Shown here piece by piece: positions 1 to 8,822 of a DNA stretch of 64,000 bases. Source of the DNA: Paucidesulfovibrio longus DSM 6739. GTDB taxonomy: Bacteria > Desulfobacterota > Desulfovibrionia > Desulfovibrionales > Desulfovibrionaceae. Position 1 is the stretch's first letter. Every line of letters starts with the position of its first letter. Where the stretch lies: contig NZ_ATVA01000015.1 of NCBI RefSeq assembly GCF_000420485.1, forward strand, positions 186,001-250,000. The letters run 5' to 3'. The notes under the pieces are model-generated. The model was not told where the DNA came from. It ran no database searches and saw nothing but the letters and a program-made list of their open reading frames with translations. The translations under genes were made by a program, and so were the position numbers.

Positions 1-1
1 C

Positions 2-607
2 TCCCGCGTGCGCTCCAAGGCCCAGGGCATGGCCAAGGAGATCATCGCCAAGGCCATGCAGGAGGCCGAGCTCATCCGCGAAAAGGCCCACCAGGAAGGC
101 GTCAGCCAGGGCCTGAACGAAGGGGAACGCCTGCTCCAGGAACAGCTCGATAACACCGCCGCCGGACTCGGCCAGGTGCTCGAGTCCATCCGTCAACAGG
201 CCGACGCGGTCTGGGAAGCGCGCAAGGCCGACCTGCTCCAACTCATCCACGCCGCCGTGGAAACCACCCTCGGCGTGGAACTGGCCGAACGCCGTGCGGA
301 AATCCTGGAGCTGCTGCTGCGCCAAGCCCTGGACCGGCTTGAATCCGACCGTTTCCTGACCCTGCGCTGCGCCCCCGAAGACGCGGACCTGCTCGACGAA
401 CTTTTGCAGAAGGCCCGCCAGACCAACCCCAAGCTGCTCAAATGGATGGTCCGCCCGGACTCCTCCATGACCGCCGGGGTCGTGGTCGAAGCCGAGAACG
501 CCAAGGTGGAGAACGGCGTGGACGGCCGCTGGGAAGGGGTCCGGGTGATCCTGGACCAGCTCGCCCTGCGCCTGCCCGACGACGCCGAGCCGGGCGGGGA
601 GCGCTAG
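2..607 (+). CDS. fliH: Flagellar export stator protein FliH (5' end outside window)
   Basis: FliH is the cytoplasmic stator/regulator of the flagellar type III export ATPase and binds FliI. The reading frame is open to the left edge of the window, and the roughly 200 residues seen are fewer than is usual for FliH (about 220-260), so the true start lies upstream; the GTG at 8 is probably internal. The first part is a charged, Ala/Glu/Gln-rich helical segment typical of the FliH/V-ATPase E-subunit fold. The C-terminal half fits the FliH domain. fliI follows after 4 bases, which supports the call. Fairly sure from context and composition. Confidence 0.85.
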   Translation, partial: SRVRSKAQGMAKEIIAKAMQEAELIREKAHQEGVSQGLNEGERLLQEQLDNTAAGLGQVLESIRQQADAVWEARKADLLQLIHAAVETTLGVELAERRAEILELLLRQALDRLESDRFLTLRCAPEDADLLDELLQKARQTNPKLLKWMVRPDSSMTAGVVVEAENAKVENGVDGRWEGVRVILDQLALRLPDDAEPGGER

Positions 608-611
608 GCGC

Positions 612-1958
612 ATGCCCCTGGACCCGCGCGAAGCAGCCCGGATGATCCGGGAGATCGACCCCTGCCGCTCCTACGGCAAGGTCACCAAGGTCGTGGGACT
701 CATCGCCGAAGGCCAGGGCATCCGCGCTCCGCTCGGTTCGGTCTGCCATCTTTTGCCGAACGGTGCCGCCAAGGAAGGCGTCGCCGCCGAGGTGGTCGGA
801 TTCCGCGACGGCGCCTGCCTGTTCATGCCCTACGGCGACATGCGCGGCATTCAGCCCGGCAGCCTGATCCGCAACTCTTCCAGCCCGCCGCTCGTGCCCG
901 TGGCCCAGGCCATGCTCGGCCGCGCCCTGGACGCCTTCGGCACGCCGCTGGACGGCAACGGCTCCTTTGCTCCGGAAACCCATGTTCCCTTGTATCGCGA
1001 GCCTCCGAACCCCCTGGACCGACCCCGCATCGTCGAGCCCCTGGACGTGGGCGTTCGCGCCATCAACGGCCTGCTGACCCTGGGCAAGGGCCAGCGCGTG
1101 GGCATCATGGCCGGTTCCGGCGTGGGCAAATCCACACTCATGGGCATGATCGCCCGGACCACCAAGGCCGACATCAACGTCATCGGCCTCGTGGGCGAGC
1201 GCGGCCGCGAGGTCGTGGAATTCATGGAGCGCGATCTCGGTCCCGAGGGCATGGCCCGCAGCGTGCTCGTTATCGCCACTTCGGACAAGAGCCCGCTGAT
1301 CCGCATGCGCGCGGCATACGCGGCCACGGCCATCGCGGAATGGTTCCGCGACCAGGGCAAGGACGTGCTGATGATGATGGATTCCGTGACGCGCTTCTGC
1401 ATGGCCGGACGCGAGGTAGGGCTGGCTGCGGGCGAACCGCCCACGCGCGGCGGCTACACGCCCTCGGTGTTCGCGCACCTGCCCCAGCTCCTGGAGCGCG
1501 CGGGTAAAAGTCCCAAGGGCTCCATCACGGGCATCTACACCGTGCTCGTGGACGGCGACGACTTTACCGAGCCCATCGCGGACGCCACCCGGTCCATCCT
1601 CGACGGGCACATCGTGCTCACCCGGGAACTGGCCGACCAGGGGCACTACCCCTCCATCGACGTGCTCAAGAGCATCAGCCGACTGCGCTCGGACATCACC
1701 CCGCGCGCCGCGCTGGACGCGGGACGAACCGTCCTGCGCCACATGGCGACCTTCCAGCGCGTGGAGGACATGGTCAACATCGGCGCCTACCAGAAAGGAT
1801 CCAACCCGGACATCGACAAAGCCATCGCCATGCGCGGCCCCATCAACACCTACCTGCGCCAAAATGTTGACGAGAAGGAACCGCTGGAAACAAGCTTCAT
1901 CAAGCTCACGGAACTGGCGGAAGGCAAAGGCCCTTCGGCCAAACCCAAATCACGCTGA
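612..1958 (+). CDS. fliI: Flagellum-specific ATPase FliI
   Basis: ATPase that energises the flagellar type III protein export apparatus; related to the F1 ATPase beta subunit and to T3SS ATPases such as YscN. The Walker A motif GSGVGKST is clearly visible, followed by the GERGREV motif and a Walker B-like MMMDS(V)TR segment. The 448-residue length is normal for the family. It begins with ATG 4 bases after fliH, with GGGGAG upstream as a possible ribosome site. The last codons are followed by about 70 bases before the next gene. No missing catalytic residue noticed. Confidence 0.97.
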   Translation: MPLDPREAARMIREIDPCRSYGKVTKVVGLIAEGQGIRAPLGSVCHLLPNGAAKEGVAAEVVGFRDGACLFMPYGDMRGIQPGSLIRNSSSPPLVPVAQAMLGRALDAFGTPLDGNGSFAPETHVPLYREPPNPLDRPRIVEPLDVGVRAINGLLTLGKGQRVGIMAGSGVGKSTLMGMIARTTKADINVIGLVGERGREVVEFMERDLGPEGMARSVLVIATSDKSPLIRMRAAYAATAIAEWFRDQGKDVLMMMDSVTRFCMAGREVGLAAGEPPTRGGYTPSVFAHLPQLLERAGKSPKGSITGIYTVLVDGDDFTEPIADATRSILDGHIVLTRELADQGHYPSIDVLKSISRLRSDITPRAALDAGRTVLRHMATFQRVEDMVNIGAYQKGSNPDIDKAIAMRGPINTYLRQNVDEKEPLETSFIKLTELAEGKGPSAKPKSR

Positions 1959-2030
1959 CCCCCCTTCCCCGCAACGCTCCCCCGCAGAAGCGGTCTTCCG
2001 TACCGAAGCGATTTGGGGTATGCCCCTGCC

Positions 2031-2795
2031 ATGAATACCGTCACCGGCCTCGTGCTCACCTACAACGGCGAGCGACTTCTGGATCAGTGCCTTGCCTCCC
2101 TCGACTTTTGCGATGAAATTCTGGTGGTGGACTCTCTGTCCAGGGACGGCACCGTGGAGATCGCCAAAGCGCACGGCGCGCGGATCATCGAACGGGCCTG
2201 GCCCGGCCCCGTGGACCAGTTCCGGCACGCGCTGGAAAACATCCATACGGACTGGGTCGTCAGCCTGGACCAGGACGAATTCCTGGACCCCCGCCTCAAA
2301 AACGCCCTCGTCGCGACGCTCAAAGAGGGCTCGCCTCCCGCGGACCTCGCGGGCTATTGGGTCAACCGCCGATCGTTTTATTTCAATCGCTTCATGAAGC
2401 ATTCGGGCTGGTACCCGGACCGGCTGCTGCGCGTATTCCGCAGCGGGCGCATGACTGTCAGCGCGTCCGGGGCGCACTACCGCTTCACTCCGGACGGGCC
2501 GACGCAGCGCCTTGCCGGAGACATCGTGCACTACCCCTACCGCAACTTCGCCGAACACATGGAGAAGATGAACTCCTACGCCCAGCAGGGGGCGGACGCT
2601 CTGCGCGCCAAAGGCCGCAAGGGGGGGGTTTTCCGCGCGATCGCTCACGCCAAGCTGCGCTTTCTCAAGCTCTACGTGCTCAAGCTCGGCGTGCTCGACG
2701 GCCGCGCGGGATTCATCAACGCCTGCGCCGGAGCCTATTACGCCTTCCAGAAATATGTGCGGATCGAGGAATCCGGCCCCTGGGGGGAATTGTGA
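2031..2795 (+). CDS. Family 2 glycosyltransferase, WaaE/KdtX-like
   Basis: Predicted cytoplasmic GT-A glycosyltransferase of 254 residues, likely adding a sugar to the LPS core. The N-terminus reads VLTYNGERLLDQCLASL and is followed by a DEILVVDSLSRDGT segment and an SLDQDE segment (DXD-like), the pattern of the WaaE/KdtX family. I prefer the ATG at 2031; an in-frame TTG at 2013 would add six poorly conserved residues. A run of nine G near 2625-2633 is a spot where sequencing error could hide, but the frame continues in agreement with the duplicate at 4506-4704. The acceptor sugar cannot be told from sequence. Confidence 0.85.
   Translation: MNTVTGLVLTYNGERLLDQCLASLDFCDEILVVDSLSRDGTVEIAKAHGARIIERAWPGPVDQFRHALENIHTDWVVSLDQDEFLDPRLKNALVATLKEGSPPADLAGYWVNRRSFYFNRFMKHSGWYPDRLLRVFRSGRMTVSASGAHYRFTPDGPTQRLAGDIVHYPYRNFAEHMEKMNSYAQQGADALRAKGRKGGVFRAIAHAKLRFLKLYVLKLGVLDGRAGFINACAGAYYAFQKYVRIEESGPWGEL
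2594..2795 (+). repeat. Duplicated glycosyltransferase 3' end, copy 1
   Basis: The last about 200 bases of the glycosyltransferase gene recur at 4506-4704 in the same orientation. Bases 2646-2728 are identical to 4558-4640 (83 bases without a mismatch), while the flanking parts of the repeat differ at many positions, including synonymous ones. This suggests tandem paralogues with local gene conversion rather than a very recent simple duplication. Confidence 0.9.
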
Positions 2796-2802
2796 TCGCG
2801 TA
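2794..2802. repeat. 9-bp inverted repeat arm at left edge of KAP islet
   Basis: GATCGCGTA at 2794-2802 overlaps the glycosyltransferase stop codon; its reverse complement lies at 4305-4313, just upstream of the KAP gene. The two arms bracket the foreign-looking gene. A pairing this short could be chance. Confidence 0.3.
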
Positions 2803-2819
2803 AACGGGACTGTTCCGCG

Positions 2820-4268
2820 TCAAAGTTCATTTCTGCTATCCTTCTGCGGTTCAGTGTCCAACGTGAACTGCGAAGCAAATCCCACTTCGTTAAGAATGTT
2901 TCTAAGTATAGGGCGTTCGTTCGAAATCGCTCTTCGTGTTATGAACTCGTAAAATTTCTGTGAGTGCTCTTCACCAGATTGATAAACTCGGTTTCGTAAA
3001 TTTTGAGCAATTGTTGAGGTTTCAGAATCGAAATTTTGAATGCTCTTTGCGTTTAAGTAATTAATAATAGCTGTGTACCAATAATTAAATGGATAGCTTG
3101 TAACTTCTGGGTGGTTTGGTCTTGGAGAATTTTGAGATAAAAATATATTAAAATTCATATCGCTATATATGGATGCAATGTTTCTGTTGTCAGCTTTCGA
3201 GATAGTCAATAATAATAATGCGGTAGCAAATGCAAAAGGCGCTGGATCATATGCCCGTATAAGCACACTTATCTGACTACATACTTGAACGGCATCTCTT
3301 AGACTTGGTGTATATGCAGTAAAAATATTACATAACATTTTTTCAATCGTCGATTCTCTCCAGAATTCACTTTCTTCGTGTTCTCTCGTCGTGCTTTGTA
3401 TCACGCCAAAATTTAAGCTTATATTCATAGCATTCACGACATAAGAGACGAACTTCTCCCAGCTTGGATCCGGGAGATGGTAGTCCAAGTCGATAAAACG
3501 GCGCAGATAGGCGTCCGAGCCGGACTCGCCAAGGCCGTAGAGCTGGTTGACAGATTGGACAAGATGGTTTCGGTCCACGGCCAGGACAAAGATGATGCCC
3601 TTGACGTTGAAAAGATGCTTAATGCGCTCCAGGAGCTTGACCGCATAGTCCGGGCGGCAGCGGTCCAATTCGTCCACGAAGATGACCATAGGGATTTGGT
3701 GTTTTTTCGACTTGCTTATCTTCTCGACCAATTCACCAAGCTGCTTTCGGAAGTCCTCCATGTATTGCTTTTGCTCTTGATGCGCCGTTACGAAGTCCAT
3801 TTCCTTGTCCAAGCGGCAGGCGTCGATAAGACCGTCAACGTCCGCGCCAACGCATCTGGCCAATACTTTGGCCAAGGTTGCTATCAAATCCAGAGGCCGG
3901 GCGCGGAGCTTGTTGGTGAGAGCCTTAATTTTCGTCGCGTCTTTCTGAAAGATGCGTTGCTGGTCTAACTGAGTTGTCAGTTCCTCTACAAAAGCCACAA
4001 GAGGATCCACCGCGTAGTCCGTGTTCCAGGCATTGAAGAGCACGCAAGGATGACCCTTCTTCCGAAGCGACGCGCTCCACATGGCCAAAAGCGACGACTT
4101 GCCCGTGCCCCAGCCGGAATCCAGCGCCAGGGTCATGGGGCGATCCGTGACCGAAAGCAGCAGACGCTCAAGCGGGGCGATCTGCGTTTGCCGGTCGAGT
4201 TGATCCTTTTCCCAGGGTTTGTCCGAGTCGATGCTGTTGATGTCGATGTCCGGAAGTGTGGGGAACAT
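2820..4268 (-). CDS. KAP family P-loop NTPase (candidate phage-defence protein)
   Basis: 482-residue P-loop NTPase. Walker A is GWGTGKSS at residues 52-59, followed by the KAP-typical FNAWNTDYAVDPLVAFVEEL segment. Walker B is MVIFVDELDRCRPDYAVKLL near 194-212, and VLAVDRNHL follows. I see no transmembrane insertion between the two motifs, so this is a soluble-type KAP protein. The family includes PifA of plasmid F, which excludes phage T7, and KAP genes often sit in defence or mobile loci. The start is ATG with AGGAAGG about 7 bases upstream. The C-terminal third (about 2820-3430) is strikingly AT-rich against GC-rich neighbours, a sign of horizontal transfer. Its exact function is unknown. 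Confidence 0.85.
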   Translation of the reverse strand: MFPTLPDIDINSIDSDKPWEKDQLDRQTQIAPLERLLLSVTDRPMTLALDSGWGTGKSSLLAMWSASLRKKGHPCVLFNAWNTDYAVDPLVAFVEELTTQLDQQRIFQKDATKIKALTNKLRARPLDLIATLAKVLARCVGADVDGLIDACRLDKEMDFVTAHQEQKQYMEDFRKQLGELVEKISKSKKHQIPMVIFVDELDRCRPDYAVKLLERIKHLFNVKGIIFVLAVDRNHLVQSVNQLYGLGESGSDAYLRRFIDLDYHLPDPSWEKFVSYVVNAMNISLNFGVIQSTTREHEESEFWRESTIEKMLCNIFTAYTPSLRDAVQVCSQISVLIRAYDPAPFAFATALLLLTISKADNRNIASIYSDMNFNIFLSQNSPRPNHPEVTSYPFNYWYTAIINYLNAKSIQNFDSETSTIAQNLRNRVYQSGEEHSQKFYEFITRRAISNERPILRNILNEVGFASQFTLDTEPQKDSRNEL

Positions 4269-4303
4269 GGCTGACCTTCCTATTCTCTTTTGTTCTTCGT
4301 CCG

Positions 4304-4488
4304 CTACGCGATCTTGCTGCCCTCGTCCAGGAGGGTGGCCCAGTCGTTACTTTCTATGTTGAATTCATATCCTTACTTACTGGTGAAGGCCATTCCATGC
4401 CCATACGTATAAGGGCGTCGGTAAGTTGCTGCTGCTCCTGTTCGGGCAGTTCCTGGAGCGGGGCCTTAAACGAGGGGAGGTTTCCTAA
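4304..4488 (-). pseudogene. Remnant C-terminus of an unknown gene upstream of the KAP NTPase
   Basis: Two overlapping minus-strand frames look like protein ends rather than antisense noise. One ends with TAG at 4354-4356 and includes LQELPEQEQQQLTDALIRMG; the other ends with TAG at 4304-4306 and reads WATLLDEGSKIA. Neither has a plausible start, because upstream sequence becomes the antisense of the glycosyltransferase fragment. The first faintly recalls C-termini of DapA/NanA-type aldolases, but this is too short to trust. It may be the tail of a partner gene that arrived with the KAP gene and was cut off and frameshifted. Confidence 0.35.
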
Positions 4489-4505
4489 GTGGAGGTACCC
4501 TGGCT

Positions 4506-4704
4506 GGACGCTCTGCGCGCTAAAGGCCGCAAAGGCGGCCTGTTGCGGGCCGTGGCCCACGCCAAGCTGCGCTTTCTCAAGCTCTACGTGCTCAAGCTCG
4601 GCGTGCTCGACGGCCGCGCGGGATTCATCAACGCCTGCGCAGGGGCCTACTACGCCTTTCAGAAATATGTGCGGATCGAAGAGAAGGGAGACTGGGGAGC
4701 GTAA
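4506..4704 (+). pseudogene. Orphan 3' fragment of a second WaaE-like glycosyltransferase
   Basis: An open stretch encodes about 65 residues matching the C-terminal quarter of the gene at 2031-2795 (DALRAKGRKGG then AHAKLRFLKLYVLKLGVLDG and onward to the stop). Everything upstream of the GGACG at 4506 is unrelated to the glycosyltransferase, so the catalytic N-terminal domain is missing and no start or ribosome site supports expression. It most likely marks a former tandem paralogue whose 5' three-quarters were lost when the KAP islet arrived. Confidence 0.8.
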
Positions 4705-4739
4705 GGCCTTGCACCCCCCGCTCCCCAGCCGGTCAGCCG

Positions 4740-6584
4740 TCAATAGCGGTTGAATTCGTCGCCCAGGTCGATCTCGTCCTCAGGTTCGCGCAGTTCCGAT
4801 TCCTCCGGCTCCGCTCCCCAGGCGTCCGATTCCAGAGCCGCCGGGGCTGCGCCAGAACGGCGGCTGCCCGCTTCGGGCAAGGCCCGTGTGCTGCTTTCGG
4901 CCCTTCCCCCCTCGCCCAGCTTGATCCACTCCAACAATTCCTGGAGCTTGGTAGCCTGATCAGTCAACTCCATGGCTGCCGAAGCGGTTTGTTCGGCGCT
5001 GGCCGTATTCTGCTGCGTGACCTTGTCGATCTGCTGCATGCCGGTATCGACCTGCGCAATGCCTTCGGCCTGTTCGCGGGACGCGGCAGCGATGTCCGCC
5101 ACCAGGTCTGCGACCTTGGAAGCGGCTTCCACGATGCTGTCGAAACTTTCATCCAGGCGCTGGGAAAGCTCCTGCCCGGCCTTGACCCTGGACACGGCGT
5201 CCTCGATAAGCTCGGCCGTTTCCTGCGCGGCCTTGGCGCTGCGCCCCGCAAGATTGCGGACTTCTTCGGCGACAACGGCAAAGCCCTTGCCGTGTTGCCC
5301 GGCCCTGGCGGCCTCCACGGCCGCGTTGAGCGCCAGAAGGTTGGTCTGGAACGCGATTTCGTCGATGACCTTGATGATCTTGGACACCTGCTGGCTGGAC
5401 GTGGAAATCTGGTTCATGGATTCACCCATTTCCACACCGGCACGCTTGCCCTGGTCGATGACCTCCTTGACCTTTCCGACCATGCGGTCGGCCTGGGCGG
5501 CGGCCTCGGCATTGGCCTTGGTCTGCCCACCCATCTGGGTCATGGTGCTGGAAATCTCCTCCACGGCCGAGGCCTGCTCCGACGCGCCGGAGGAAAGGGA
5601 CTGGCTGGACTCGGAAACCTGCCCGGCGCTGTTCGCGACCTCATCGGCGGTGATCATGACTTCGCTGAACATGCTGCGCAGCCTTTCGACCATACGCTTG
5701 AGCGCCGCGCCCATGGAGTCGCGCTCCGAGGCCAGGGAAACCTTGTGGGTCATGTCGCCGCCTGCGATGGCCTCGGCGACGACCACCCGGCTTTCCAGTC
5801 GATCCGCCATGTTGTCCAGCGCCTTGGCCAGACGGCCCATCTCGTCCGCACGCTCCAGGTGCATCCGGTTGGAAAAATAGCCGTCCCGAATGTCCTCCGC
5901 CAACCCCACGGCCTGGCGCACGGGAAGTATGATGCTTCGGCCGAGCAGCCAGACCATGAACAGGGCGACAACCACGCCCGCAGACGTGCAGCCGGCGATG
6001 ACGTAGATCACCATTCGGTAATCCGTCGCGGCATCGATCCTGTCGCCTTCCACTCGGTTGAGGACCACTTCGGTCAGCTTGTCGATATGGCTGCGCATGC
6101 TCTCGAAAGCGGCAGCTCCCTCGCCCAGGATTCGCTCCCGCAGCGCGGCATCATAGCCTCGCCCCGCCTTGATGTCTTCCATCAGCTTTGCGGAAAGCGT
6201 TTCCCATGTCTTCACATCGGCGTTGAACGCAGTTCGGATGGCTACAACTTCCGGATCCGGGTTGAGCTCAAAAAAAGCGTTCGTGCGATCCTTCATCTGT
6301 TTGATATTGGTCTCGTAGTCGTCGAGCAACTGCTTGGCCACGTCCGACCCCGGAGTGGCAAATACCAGGGATCGCTCCGCGACCAGCGCCTGTTGCAGAT
6401 CCCTGTCCGCCTCCAGCAATTTGTCCATGCTCGGCAACCGGACCTGTAGAACGTTATCAAGATCGGCGAGAAGCGTTCCGGAAACGATGTAACTCGACAC
6501 TCCCAGCACGACAATTGCGGCCACTGTACAGGCGAAGCCCACGCTCAATTTCAGCCGGATTCCCATGTTGCCCCAGATCGCCAT
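4740..6584 (-). CDS. Methyl-accepting chemotaxis protein
   Basis: Membrane chemoreceptor of 614 residues. A first transmembrane helix spans about residues 10-32, a helical periplasmic region of the four-helix-bundle type about 33-190, and a second membrane helix about 192-214. A HAMP domain follows, then a long signalling coiled coil whose conserved hairpin reads [20 protein letters not shown] and continues into [13 protein letters not shown]. The acidic tail lacks a NWETF-type CheR-docking pentapeptide. The start is ATG with GAGGAG 5 bases upstream. The gene is monocistronic and convergent with the glycosyltransferase fragment. The periplasmic domain does not reveal the ligand. Confidence 0.95.
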   Translation of the reverse strand: MAIWGNMGIRLKLSVGFACTVAAIVVLGVSSYIVSGTLLADLDNVLQVRLPSMDKLLEADRDLQQALVAERSLVFATPGSDVAKQLLDDYETNIKQMKDRTNAFFELNPDPEVVAIRTAFNADVKTWETLSAKLMEDIKAGRGYDAALRERILGEGAAAFESMRSHIDKLTEVVLNRVEGDRIDAATDYRMVIYVIAGCTSAGVVVALFMVWLLGRSIILPVRQAVGLAEDIRDGYFSNRMHLERADEMGRLAKALDNMADRLESRVVVAEAIAGGDMTHKVSLASERDSMGAALKRMVERLRSMFSEVMITADEVANSAGQVSESSQSLSSGASEQASAVEEISSTMTQMGGQTKANAEAAAQADRMVGKVKEVIDQGKRAGVEMGESMNQISTSSQQVSKIIKVIDEIAFQTNLLALNAAVEAARAGQHGKGFAVVAEEVRNLAGRSAKAAQETAELIEDAVSRVKAGQELSQRLDESFDSIVEAASKVADLVADIAAASREQAEGIAQVDTGMQQIDKVTQQNTASAEQTASAAMELTDQATKLQELLEWIKLGEGGRAESSTRALPEAGSRRSGAAPAALESDAWGAEPEESELREPEDEIDLGDEFNRY

Positions 6585-6751
6585 AATGTCTCCTCTCTTG
6601 CTGCCGTATTATCGGATCATTCCAAGACATAGTACACTACTGCATCCGCCCATCGGAATCCACGACAATGTTCCCCAGAACACTTCGTACATGACTGCCG
6701 GCACAGAATATCAAACAAAAAAACAGGATGTTAGACAGCAAGGATTCTCAC

Positions 6752-6785
6752 AAAAAAAATAAAACGCCCGGCAGAGCCGGGCGTT
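6752..6785 (-). terminator. Rho-independent terminator after hisA
   Basis: A perfect 10-bp stem (6763-6772 with 6776-6785, AACGCCCGGC) with a 3-base loop is followed on the minus strand by a T-rich tract at 6763-6752. It lies about 28 bases beyond the hisA stop and closes the gua-tat-his gene string. Confidence 0.92.
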
Positions 6786-6813
6786 CAAGAGACATGTTCA
6801 AGTGAACGAATGC

Positions 6814-7545
6814 TCAATTCTGGGTGCGGAGCCACTCCAGAGCGGCGCGGACGTCCAGCGTCCCCGTATAGATGGCGCGGCCGGAGATAGCCCCTTCAAG
6901 CCCTTTGGCGCAGAGCGGAGCAAGGCGCTTGAGGTCGTCCAGGGTATGCACGCCGCCTGCGGCGATGACCGGAAGACTGGTGCGCTCGCAAAGCGCTTCC
7001 AGAGCGTCGAGATTGACCCCGGTCTGCATGCCGTCGCGGGAGATATCCGTGTAGATGATGAAGGCGGCCCCGGCCAATTCCATGCGGGGCAGCACGTCGA
7101 AAATGTGCAGGCCTGCATCCTCGACCCAGCCCTTGGTCTTGAGCTTGCCGTCCACCGCGTCCAGCGAGACCCCCACCTGCCCGGGCAGCGCGGCGCACAT
7201 CTCGGCGAAAAGCTGCGGCTGCTCCAGGGCGATGGTCCCGATGATCAGGCGGCGCACGCCCGCGTCCACATATGCCCGCGCCGTTTCCAGGTCGCGAATG
7301 CCGCCGCCGAGCTGCACGGGAATGTCTATGGCGGAGCAGATGTCGCTGATCAAATCCGCGTTGCGCGGACGGCCGGAAAAAGCGCCGTCCAGATCCACGA
7401 CGTGCAGATACTCGCAGCCCATGGCGGCCCACTCGCGGGCCATGGCCACGGGGTCAGGCGAAAAGACGGTGACCTGATCCTCCTTGCCCTGGGCAAGGCG
7501 CACGCACTGTCCGTCCTTGAGGTCCACCGCGGGGAAAAGAATCAC
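6814..7545 (-). CDS. hisA: Phosphoribosylformimino-5-aminoimidazole carboxamide ribotide isomerase HisA
   Basis: Histidine biosynthesis enzyme that isomerises ProFAR to PRFAR (an Amadori rearrangement) in the cytoplasm. The beta-alpha barrel begins [11 protein letters not shown], which carries the catalytic base Asp8, and the second catalytic Asp sits in YTDISRDGM. Phosphate-binding GGGIRD and [11 protein letters not shown] segments are present. The 243-residue length is normal. Its ATG overlaps the stop of the upstream lipoprotein gene by 4 bases, so the two are translationally coupled. Confidence 0.97.
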   Translation of the reverse strand: MILFPAVDLKDGQCVRLAQGKEDQVTVFSPDPVAMAREWAAMGCEYLHVVDLDGAFSGRPRNADLISDICSAIDIPVQLGGGIRDLETARAYVDAGVRRLIIGTIALEQPQLFAEMCAALPGQVGVSLDAVDGKLKTKGWVEDAGLHIFDVLPRMELAGAAFIIYTDISRDGMQTGVNLDALEALCERTSLPVIAAGGVHTLDDLKRLAPLCAKGLEGAISGRAIYTGTLDVRAALEWLRTQN

Positions 7546-8186
7546 AGTCCCAGCTCCAGAAGCATCTCGTTCAGGCCGTAGCGGGCCAGCTCGTTGGCCG
7601 TAAGCCAGGTGCCGCCGCGATCAAAATGACGTCCGGCATTGCCGAGATCCTCGGAAAGCGCACGCTGGGTTTCGTCGTAATGCCTGCGGGCCAGCAAGAC
7701 TTGGTTCTTCACATCAAGAATATAGAGATCCATGACCACTCCGGCGGGCTTTTCCACACCCCAGTCGCTGCCCTGACGCTCCTGCCAGGAGAGCAGCTGC
7801 GGAATGACGAGATAGTCCACCTTCATGCACTCGCCGACGGCGATCCAGTACTTGAGGGCGCTGACGCGCTTCCCGCCGGACTGGTCGAAGGTCGTGATTT
7901 CCTGGCACTGCCGCGTGTTGGCGGCGGGAATCACGCCGCTCACGCCGTGGGAGGCCATCAGGTCGGCAACGGTCTGGTCGAGGCTCACGAGCACTTCGCG
8001 GGCCACGCCCTTGCCCTCGCTGGGCAGGTATCCGGCAAGAAGCTGCCAGTCGTACTTGGGGTTGGTCACGCCCGCGACGGCGTAAACGCCTTTCGGGCGT
8101 TCGATGGGCGGAACGCGATGTTCCGCGCAACCTGCCAGAATGACCGCAGCCATGCAAAAGACCAGAACAGGTGCGATGCGATTCAT
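7542..8186 (-). CDS. Putative lipoprotein of unknown function between hisB and hisA
   Basis: A 214-residue protein with a lipoprotein signal peptide: MNRIAP, a hydrophobic stretch, then the lipobox LAGC with Cys20. The mature part resembles secreted or outer-membrane-linked lipoproteins that include a conserved [21 protein letters not shown] segment, but I do not recognise a named family. It overlaps hisB by 1 base and hisA by 4, so it is co-translated with two histidine enzymes although it must act in the envelope. The linkage to histidine synthesis is probably operonic rather than functional. Confidence 0.8.
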   Translation of the reverse strand: MNRIAPVLVFCMAAVILAGCAEHRVPPIERPKGVYAVAGVTNPKYDWQLLAGYLPSEGKGVAREVLVSLDQTVADLMASHGVSGVIPAANTRQCQEITTFDQSGGKRVSALKYWIAVGECMKVDYLVIPQLLSWQERQGSDWGVEKPAGVVMDLYILDVKNQVLLARRHYDETQRALSEDLGNAGRHFDRGGTWLTANELARYGLNEMLLELGL

Positions 8187-8773
8187 CAGTCCAAACTCCC
8201 TTTGGTGCTGGTGACGCCTTGCCGCGTCAAGGCGACTGCCCGCTTCAGGGCCAGTCCCGTGGCCTTGAAGGCGGCTTCCAGCAGATGGTGGCCGTTGAGG
8301 CCGTGCTCATAGCGCAGGTGCAGGTTCATCCCGGCTCGGAAAGCCAGGGACTTGAAAAATTCCCGCCAGAGATCCTTTTCCTCGCCCGCGATCACCGCAG
8401 GCAGCAGATCATCGGAATATGCAAGATAGGCCCGGCCGGACAGGTCCACCACGGCTTCGGCCAGGGCTTCGTCCATGGGCACCTTGGCCCAGCCGATGCG
8501 TTCTATGCCCGCCTTGTCGCCGAGGGCGTCGGCAAGCGCCTGTCCCAGGCAGAGCCCCACGTCCTCGATGCTGTGGTGGGCGTCGATCTCCAGGTCGCCC
8601 TTGCAGGACAGCTCCAGGTCGAACCCGGCCCAGAAAGCCAGGAGCGTGAGCATATGATCCGCGAAGCCGTAGCCGGTGGAAATCTCGGCACGTCCTTGGC
8701 CGTCCAGCAAGAGACGGATTCGGATGTCCGTCTCCCTGGTGGTTCTGGTAAGTGTGGCTTCGCGCTTCTGCAT
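8186..8773 (-). CDS. hisB: Imidazoleglycerol-phosphate dehydratase HisB
   Basis: Dehydrates imidazoleglycerol phosphate in histidine biosynthesis; an Mn-dependent enzyme. The metal-binding [12 protein letters not shown] and HHLLEAAF motifs are present and define the two halves of the fold. The segment after DHML reads [11 protein letters not shown], where most family members have a His (xHGxFDL) at the Trp position. Single-domain form of about 195 residues, with no phosphatase fusion. I chose the second ATG (8773) because it is about 8 bases from GAGAGG; ATG 8779 is too close to it. Confidence 0.93.
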   Translation of the reverse strand: MQKREATLTRTTRETDIRIRLLLDGQGRAEISTGYGFADHMLTLLAFWAGFDLELSCKGDLEIDAHHSIEDVGLCLGQALADALGDKAGIERIGWAKVPMDEALAEAVVDLSGRAYLAYSDDLLPAVIAGEEKDLWREFFKSLAFRAGMNLHLRYEHGLNGHHLLEAAFKATGLALKRAVALTRQGVTSTKGSLD

Positions 8774-8822
8774 GGGCATACCTCTCTCGTATTATAGGAG
8801 AACCGGGAAAAAGGAAACCTCC

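Noticed and set aside
2621-2640. Possible frameshift at the run of nine G in the glycosyltransferase gene
   Set aside because: The frame after the run agrees with the duplicate at 4506-4704, so the reading is probably correct.
6585-6640. TCCGATAA upstream of the chemoreceptor, like the -10 of a sigma-28 (flagellar) promoter
   Set aside because: No TAAA-type -35 at the right distance, so the match rests on one short box only.
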